In this document: piece after piece, positions 59,524 to 64,000 of the stretch
Layout: every line of letters begins with the position of its first letter
How positions within the stretch are numbered: position 1 is the stretch's first letter
Source of the DNA: Pseudaquabacterium terrae
Lineage (GTDB): Bacteria; Pseudomonadota; Gammaproteobacteria; Burkholderiales; Burkholderiaceae_C
Assembly (NCBI RefSeq): GCF_013266755.1
Contig: NZ_JABRWJ010000003.1
Coordinates: forward strand, 372,001-436,000
Reading direction: 5' to 3'
DNA length: 64,000 bases
The notes under the pieces: model-generated
Databases searched by the model: none
Told to the model about the DNA's origin: nothing
The model's input: the letters and a program-made list of their open reading frames with translations, nothing else
Made by a program: the position numbers and the translations under genes

Positions 59524-60615
59524 ATGACCACCCCCACCTACCGCATCGCCGCGATCGCCGGCGACGGCATCGGCCGCGAAGTGCTGCCTGAAGGCCTGCG
59601 CGTGCTCGAAGCCGCTGCCAAGCGCTTCGGCTTCACGCTCGAGGTCCGCCACATCGAATGGGCCAGCTGCGACTACTACCAGGCCCATGGCCAGATGATG
59701 CCGGACGACTGGAAGGCGCAGCTCGAAGGATTCGACGCGATCTACTTCGGCGCCGTCGGCTGGCCGGCCACGGTGCCGGACCACGTCTCGCTGTGGGGCT
59801 CGCTGCTGAAGTTCCGGCGCGAGTTCGACCAGTACGTGAACCTGCGCCCGGTGCGCCTCTTCGAAGGCGTGCCCTGCCCGCTGGCCGGCCGCAAGCCCGG
59901 CGACATCGACTACCTGGTGGTGCGTGAGAACACCGAGGGGGAGTACACCGCGCTGGGCGGCGTGATGTACGAAGGCACCGAGCGCGAGATCGTGATCCAG
60001 GAGTCGGTGTTCTCGCGCCATGGTGCCGACCGCGTGCTGAAGTTCGCCTTCGAGGCCGCCCGCGCGCGCCAGCGCAAGCACCTGACCGTGGCGACCAAGA
60101 GCAACGGCATCGCCATCAGCATGCCGTGGTGGGACGGCCGCGCCGACGCCGTCGGCCGCGACTATCCCGACGTCACCGTCGACAAGCAGCACATCGACAT
60201 CCTCAGCGCCCGCTTCGTGCTGCAGCCCACGCGCTTCGACGTCGTCGTGGCGAGCAACCTGTTCGGCGACATCCTGTCCGACCTGGGTCCGGCCACTGCC
60301 GGCACGATCGGCCTGGCGCCCTCCGCCAACCTGAACCCCGAGCGCAAATTTCCGTCGTTGTTCGAGCCCGTGCACGGCTCGGCACCGGACATCTACGGCA
60401 AGAACATCGCCAACCCGGTCGCGATGATCTGGTCGGGCGCGCTGATGCTGGACTTCCTGACGCAAGGCCAGGGCGCAGGACGCGCTGCGCACGACGCGAT
60501 CGTCAAGGCGATCGAGCGGGTGCTGGTCGAAGGCCCGCGCACGCCGGACCTGGGCGGCAAGGCGTCGACGACCGAGCTCGGCCAGGCCATTGCTGCGCTG
60601 GTTGCCGCCGGCTGA
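59524..60615 (+). CDS. tartrate/isopropylmalate dehydrogenase-family enzyme (TtuC/DmlA-like)
   Basis: A 363-residue beta-decarboxylating NAD-dependent dehydrogenase. Signatures: IAGDGIGREVLPEGLRVLE, VRENTEGEYTALGG and NLFGDILSDLGPATAGTIGLAPSAN, with the metal-binding aspartates in GDILSD. The pattern fits tartrate dehydrogenase or D-malate dehydrogenase rather than LeuB, and many such genes sit in opine or amine clusters with unknown true substrate. It follows the ABC ATPase gene by 18 nt and precedes the semialdehyde dehydrogenase. Confidence 0.87.
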   Translation: MTTPTYRIAAIAGDGIGREVLPEGLRVLEAAAKRFGFTLEVRHIEWASCDYYQAHGQMMPDDWKAQLEGFDAIYFGAVGWPATVPDHVSLWGSLLKFRREFDQYVNLRPVRLFEGVPCPLAGRKPGDIDYLVVRENTEGEYTALGGVMYEGTEREIVIQESVFSRHGADRVLKFAFEAARARQRKHLTVATKSNGIAISMPWWDGRADAVGRDYPDVTVDKQHIDILSARFVLQPTRFDVVVASNLFGDILSDLGPATAGTIGLAPSANLNPERKFPSLFEPVHGSAPDIYGKNIANPVAMIWSGALMLDFLTQGQGAGRAAHDAIVKAIERVLVEGPRTPDLGGKASTTELGQAIAALVAAG

Positions 60616-60646
60616 ACCCCTTTCAAGATCGAACGAGACCATTGCC

Positions 60647-62119
60647 ATGCCACTGACCCTGCAACGCGACGACCTGATGCCCGGGCGCAACCTGATCGGC
60701 GAATGGCGCGAAGCCGCTGAAGGACGCCGCTTCGACGTGACCGACCCGGCCACCGACACCGTGTTCGCCAGCGTGCCCGACAGCGGCGCCGCCGATGCGC
60801 ACGCCGCGGTCGATGCGGCGCACGCGGCATTTCCGGCCTGGCGCGCACTGCCCGCGAAGCAGCGCGCGCAGATCCTCAAGCGCTGGAACGCGCTGATGCT
60901 CGCGCACCAGGACGACCTCGGCAAGCTGATCTCGCGCGAGCAGGGCAAGCCGCTGGCCGAAGGCCGTGGCGAGGTCGCGTACGCTGCGAGTTATGTGGAA
61001 TGGTTCGCCGAGGAAGCCACGCGCGCCAATGGCGACGTGATTCCCGCGCCGGTCGCGGGCCGCCGCATGCTGGCGCTGAAGGAGCCGGTCGGCGTGGTCG
61101 CGGCGATCACGCCGTGGAATTTTCCGGCCGCGATGATCGCGCGCAAGATCGCGCCGGCGCTCGCGGTCGGCTGCACGGTGGTGTGCAAGCCCGCGGAAGA
61201 CACGCCGCTGACCTCGCTGGCGCTGGTGCGCCTGGCCGAAGAGGCCGGCGTGCCGGCGGGCGTGCTGAACATCGTCACCGCCTCGCGCGAGCGCACGCCC
61301 GAAGTCGTCGACCAGTGGCTCGACGATGCGCGTGTGCGCAAGATCACCTTCACCGGCTCGACGCCGGTCGGCAAGCACCTGGCGCGGCGCTCGGCCGATA
61401 CGTTGAAGAAGCTGTCACTCGAACTGGGCGGCAATGCGCCCTTCATCGTCTTCGACGATGCCGACCTCGACGCTGCCGTCGAGGGCCTGATGGTCGCCAA
61501 GTTCCGCAACGGCGGCCAGACCTGCGTCTGCCCGAACCGGGTCTTCGTGCAATCGGCCGTGCACGACCGCTTCGTCGACAAGCTCGCGGCCCGCATCGCG
61601 GCGCTGAAGGTCGGCCCGGCCAGCGCGGCCGATTCGCAGATCGGGCCGATGATCAATGCGCGCGCGGTCGACAAGATCCTGCACCACCTGCGCGATGCCG
61701 TCGAACGGGGTGCACGCATCGTCGTCGGCGGTGAACGGCTGGCGTCGCTGGGCCCGAACTACGTCGCGCCGACCCTGCTGGTCGGCGCCGATGCGACGAT
61801 GGCCTGCTCGTGCGAGGAGACCTTCGGTCCGGTGGTGCCGGTGACGCGCTTCGACAGCGAAGCCGAAGTCATCGCCGCAGCGAATGCCACGCCTTATGGT
61901 CTGGCGGCCTACTTCTATTCGAACGACATGCGCCGCGCCTGGCGCGTAACCGATGCGCTCGAATGCGGGCTCGTCGGCGTCAACGAAGGCGCGCTGGCCG
62001 CCGAAGCGGCGCCCTTCGGCGGCGTCAAGGAATCGGGTTACGGACGCGAAGGCTCGGTGCACGGCCTGGACGACTACCTGCATCTGAAATACGTCTGCCA
62101 GGGGCAACTGGGTCGGTGA
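60647..62119 (+). CDS. gabD: NAD(P)-dependent succinate-semialdehyde/aldehyde dehydrogenase (GabD-like)
   Basis: A 490-residue aldehyde dehydrogenase. The catalytic cysteine is Cys293 in GGQTCVCPNR, the general base glutamate lies in LELGGNAPFIVF, and ITPWNFPAAMIARK and FTGSTPVGKHL are the cofactor-binding motifs. GabD-like enzymes oxidise succinate or glutarate semialdehyde, and this one would take the aldehyde released by the oxidases or the aminotransferase. It is the last intact gene of the plus arm; 18 nt after it begin gene remnants. Confidence 0.85.
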   Translation: MPLTLQRDDLMPGRNLIGEWREAAEGRRFDVTDPATDTVFASVPDSGAADAHAAVDAAHAAFPAWRALPAKQRAQILKRWNALMLAHQDDLGKLISREQGKPLAEGRGEVAYAASYVEWFAEEATRANGDVIPAPVAGRRMLALKEPVGVVAAITPWNFPAAMIARKIAPALAVGCTVVCKPAEDTPLTSLALVRLAEEAGVPAGVLNIVTASRERTPEVVDQWLDDARVRKITFTGSTPVGKHLARRSADTLKKLSLELGGNAPFIVFDDADLDAAVEGLMVAKFRNGGQTCVCPNRVFVQSAVHDRFVDKLAARIAALKVGPASAADSQIGPMINARAVDKILHHLRDAVERGARIVVGGERLASLGPNYVAPTLLVGADATMACSCEETFGPVVPVTRFDSEAEVIAAANATPYGLAAYFYSNDMRRAWRVTDALECGLVGVNEGALAAEAAPFGGVKESGYGREGSVHGLDDYLHLKYVCQGQLGR

Positions 62120-62137
62120 ATCCGGCCGCGCAATCAA

Positions 62138-62428
62138 TCAGCCAATGCCATCGCGCGCGCGGCCACGACCGGGAAGGCGCGCGCAGACCCGCAAACTGCC
62201 GCTCAGCGCGCGCCTCTCGGCCTGGACGGTGCCGGGCATGGCATCGAGCCGCTCGAGCAGCTGGCGCGCTTCGGCGGCGAAACGCTCGCCTTCGGCCGTG
62301 AGGCGCAGGCGGTGGGAGCTGCGCACGGCCGGGTTGAAGCCCAGCTTGGCCTCCAGGTGCTTCAAGCGGGTCGACAGCGCCGACGGCGTCACCCGCAGCG
62401 ATCGCGCCGCGGCGCTCAGCGAGCTGGC
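62138..62428 (-). pseudogene. LysR-family regulator fragment
   Basis: Read on the minus strand, this holds the helix-turn-helix of a LysR protein (SSLSAAARSLRVTPSALSTR, then LKHLEAKLGF, and RLTAEGERFAAEARQLLERLD), beginning near family residue 15 and breaking off soon after SGSLRV, where the reading frame leaves the family. The N-terminal dozen residues are replaced by antisense of the adjoining binding-protein fragment, and the entire effector domain is missing. It must be non-functional. It was probably the regulator of a cassette related to the plus arm. Confidence 0.75.
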
Positions 62429-62751
62429 CATGCTGATGGCCGGTGGCATGCAGGCGGCGCTGGCCGGCGGCATCGCCGCCGCGGCCGCGAGCGCGCATGC
62501 GCAGACGCCGCGCAAGGGCGGGCGATTGCGCGTGGCAGGGGCTGCCGCCGCGGTCACCGACACGTTGGATCCGGCCAAGCAGTCCAACCACACTGACTAC
62601 ATCCGCGGCTTCATGTTCTACAACGGCCTGACCACCCTGGACGGCAGCCTCGTCCCCCAGCCGTCGCTGGCGGAGGAGTTCAGCACCAACGACGCCAAGA
62701 CGTGGGTCTTCAAGCTGCGCAAGGGCGTCAGCTTCCACGACGGCAAGCCGC
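62425..62751 (+). pseudogene. fragment of a peptide-type ABC substrate-binding protein
   Basis: About 109 codons matching residues 37-145 of the intact binding protein at 54265-55884: MLMAGGMQAALAG, RKGGRLRVAGAAAA, DTLDPAKQSNHTDY and KTWVFKLRKGVSFHDGKP correspond segment by segment. The signal region is cut at the LysR junction, and the reading frame ends abruptly after HDGKP, where the oxidase fragment begins. It is similar but clearly diverged from the intact gene, so the two copies are old. Confidence 0.8.
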
Positions 62752-63200
62752 CACCAGGACGGCGGCATCGCGATGCACGTGGGCAAGTTCGGTGTCGGGC
62801 TCGCGCACGCTGCGGTGCGCCACGGTGCACGCATTGCCGAACAGGCGCCGATGACACAGATGGACCGCCAATCCGATGGCAGCTTCCGCGTGACCAGTGC
62901 GCGCGGGACCATCGATGTCGCGGTCGTGCAACGCCTGCTGCCGCACCGCCGCAACTACGTCAACTCGAAGAACTTCGTCAACTATTTCCGCGTCACGCCT
63001 GACAACCGCCTGGTGTTCGGCGGACGCGCGCGTTTTGCAGTGTCGAATCCGCGCTCCGACGAAAAGAGCGGGCGCATCCTGCTCGCCTCGCTGGAAGAGT
63101 TCTTCCCCGAGCTGCGCGGCGTGCGCATCGACTACTGCTGGGGCGGGATGGTCGACATGACCGCGGACCGCCTGGCTGCATTGACCCACGACAGCCGAGC
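62752..63200 (+). pseudogene. fragment of a PuuB-like FAD-dependent oxidase
   Basis: In the frame of HQDGGIAMHVGKFGVGLAHA this matches the middle and C-terminal parts of the oxidase at 52904-54196 (QMHMGRFASGLAAA region, VTPDNRLVFGGRARFAVSNP, IDYCWGGMVDMTADRL). An internal deletion joins ARGTIDVAVVQ straight to RLLPHRRNYVNSKNF, removing about 60 residues; both ends, including the FAD-binding N-terminus and the final FAD motif, are missing. It is fused out of frame to the preceding binding-protein fragment. Confidence 0.8.
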
Positions 63201-63210
63201 CGGGGGCCGC

Positions 63211-64000
63211 TCACCCCATCGACTGAGAGATCAGTGCCCAACCGCCGCTCGCCGCACCGCGCGGCGGCAGCTTGCCACGCACCATGGCGGTGACCCGTCC
63301 GACGCGCCGCAGACCCAGGCAGTCCAGCCACTCCGGCAAGCCGCTCTCCGCATCGACGTCGATGCGCAGGAACTGGCCGGCGTACAGGTTGCACCAGTGA
63401 CGGATCAGTGCGCGAGCAGACGCCACGTCCGGCGCGACCACCGGCCCGATCACGTGGCCGCGACCGAAGCGGCGCAGCACCGAGAAGCCCACCGCCTGGC
63501 CCTTGCGATCGAACACGACGGCCTGCTCGTCGACCAGCAGCTGGCGCAGCACCGACGGACGCGGCAGGCCGGCCGCCTTCACGTCGAGCGCTGCGAGCAC
63601 GTCGCCATCGCACCGGTCGGGCGGACGCAGGCGCTCGCCTTCGGCCAGCAACGGCCCGGGCGTCTTCAGGGCGATGCCCTGGTGTTGGCGGATCTCGCCG
63701 ACGCTGCAAAAACCCAGCCGCGCGTACAGCGCCCGACCTTCCGCAGTCGCGTACAGCAGGACATGGCGGCGCCCGGCGTCCTGCAGCAGCGCGCTCATCA
63801 GGCGCCCGCCGATGCCCTGGCCCTGCAAGGCCGGCGAGACGATGACGAGGCCGAGCGAGGCTCGGTCAGTGCCCCACAACCAGCGCAGCGCGGTACCGAC
63901 GACCGCGCCGTCACGCTCGGCGACGACACCGGCGCCGTGTGCGAGCGCGAACCGCCAGTCCTCCAGGCGATGCGGCCACTGCTGCTGGACCGACAACGCC
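63211..64000 (-). CDS. double-GNAT acetyltransferase-like protein (partial, cut by window end)
   Basis: A paralogue of the protein at 50924-51823, shown here from about residue 35 of the family onward; the 5' end lies beyond position 64000, and the TTG at 63996 is only an internal codon. The acetyl-CoA loop VIVSPALQGQGIGGRLMSALL, then LYARLGFCSVGEIRQHQG, and the second module (GFSVLRRFGRGHVIGPVVAP) match the paralogue closely, and the stop codon is in the same place (SQSMG against TQAMG). No frameshift is visible, so it may still be functional. Confidence 0.82.
   Translation of the reverse strand, partial: ALSVQQQWPHRLEDWRFALAHGAGVVAERDGAVVGTALRWLWGTDRASLGLVIVSPALQGQGIGGRLMSALLQDAGRRHVLLYATAEGRALYARLGFCSVGEIRQHQGIALKTPGPLLAEGERLRPPDRCDGDVLAALDVKAAGLPRPSVLRQLLVDEQAVVFDRKGQAVGFSVLRRFGRGHVIGPVVAPDVASARALIRHWCNLYAGQFLRIDVDAESGLPEWLDCLGLRRVGRVTAMVRGKLPPRGAASGGWALISQSMG

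Noticed and set aside
57643-60948. A 1101-codon open frame on the minus strand across the ABC and dehydrogenase genes
   Set aside because: It runs antisense through four well-recognised genes, with biased composition and no motif; it exists only because stop codons are rare at this GC content.
1-64000. CRISPR array, rRNA, tRNA, insertion sequence or prophage
   Set aside because: No regularly spaced direct repeats, no recognisable RNA gene sequences, and no transposase, integrase or phage structural genes were seen on either strand.

Overview
The window is high-GC, gene-dense DNA from a heterotrophic betaproteobacterium. Many overlapping start/stop codons, the Porin_4-type porin, the abundance of ABC importers and the GC-rich intergenic repeat at 55899-55990 point to Burkholderiales, probably near the Rubrivivax/Leptothrix/Methylibium group; this placement is inference. 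No rRNA, tRNA, CRISPR array, insertion sequence or phage gene was seen. The content is mostly nutrient uptake, catabolism and local regulation.

Layout. 1-8332: a glycerol-type ABC importer operon on the minus strand (substrate-binding protein, two permeases, the DUF2160 small membrane protein, two ATPases, a small conserved protein and the first codons of another gene), divergent from a LacI-type regulator and a dihydroxyacetone kinase DhaK subunit. 8310-11481: a chemoreceptor and a porin. 11619-13127: a stand-alone homoserine dehydrogenase preceded by a threonine/isoleucine-rich leader peptide and a rho-independent terminator, a textbook-like transcription attenuator. 13285-15182: a HAD hydrolase and an M20 amidohydrolase. 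15289-23710: a SAM-cyclase-ATPase-TPR signalling protein, a divergent patatin-like protein, an unknown gene, an MFS exporter with a divergent LysR regulator around a long dyad, and a secreted metallo-beta-lactamase-fold hydrolase. 23829-29300: a run of small same-strand accessory genes (methyltransferase, NTF2-like, two GFA proteins, GNAT, GrpB, DUF1801, VOC, LprI-like).

29319-36316: a complete sugar-type ABC operon (ROK regulator, ATPase, permease, binding protein, isomerase, Gfo/Idh/MocA dehydrogenase) with a perfect 23-bp palindrome upstream. 36475-38961: a lipase-like hydrolase and a di-haem cytochrome lipoprotein. 39061-42799: two divergent regulator/target pairs with clear operators: TetR with a saccharopine-dehydrogenase-like enzyme, and SoxR with an MFS exporter across a near-consensus sox box. 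42774-44812: an unknown protein and a FapA-family protein.

44966-63210 is a large two-armed catabolic locus. The minus arm encodes a three-subunit flavin/iron-sulfur amine or opine-type oxidase, an Lrp regulator, a class III aminotransferase, a GhrA-like reductase and a double-GNAT protein. The plus arm encodes a HAD enzyme, a PuuB-like oxidase, a five-component peptide/opine-type ABC importer (binding protein, two permeases, and two ATPase domains fused in one protein), a tartrate/isopropylmalate-type dehydrogenase and a succinate-semialdehyde-type dehydrogenase. Together they suggest import of an amino compound, oxidative deamination or transamination, then oxidation of the resulting aldehyde or hydroxyacid; the substrate cannot be read from the sequence. 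From 62138 to the right edge lie broken paralogues of the same locus (LysR, binding protein and PuuB-like oxidase fragments) and a second double-GNAT gene cut by the window end.
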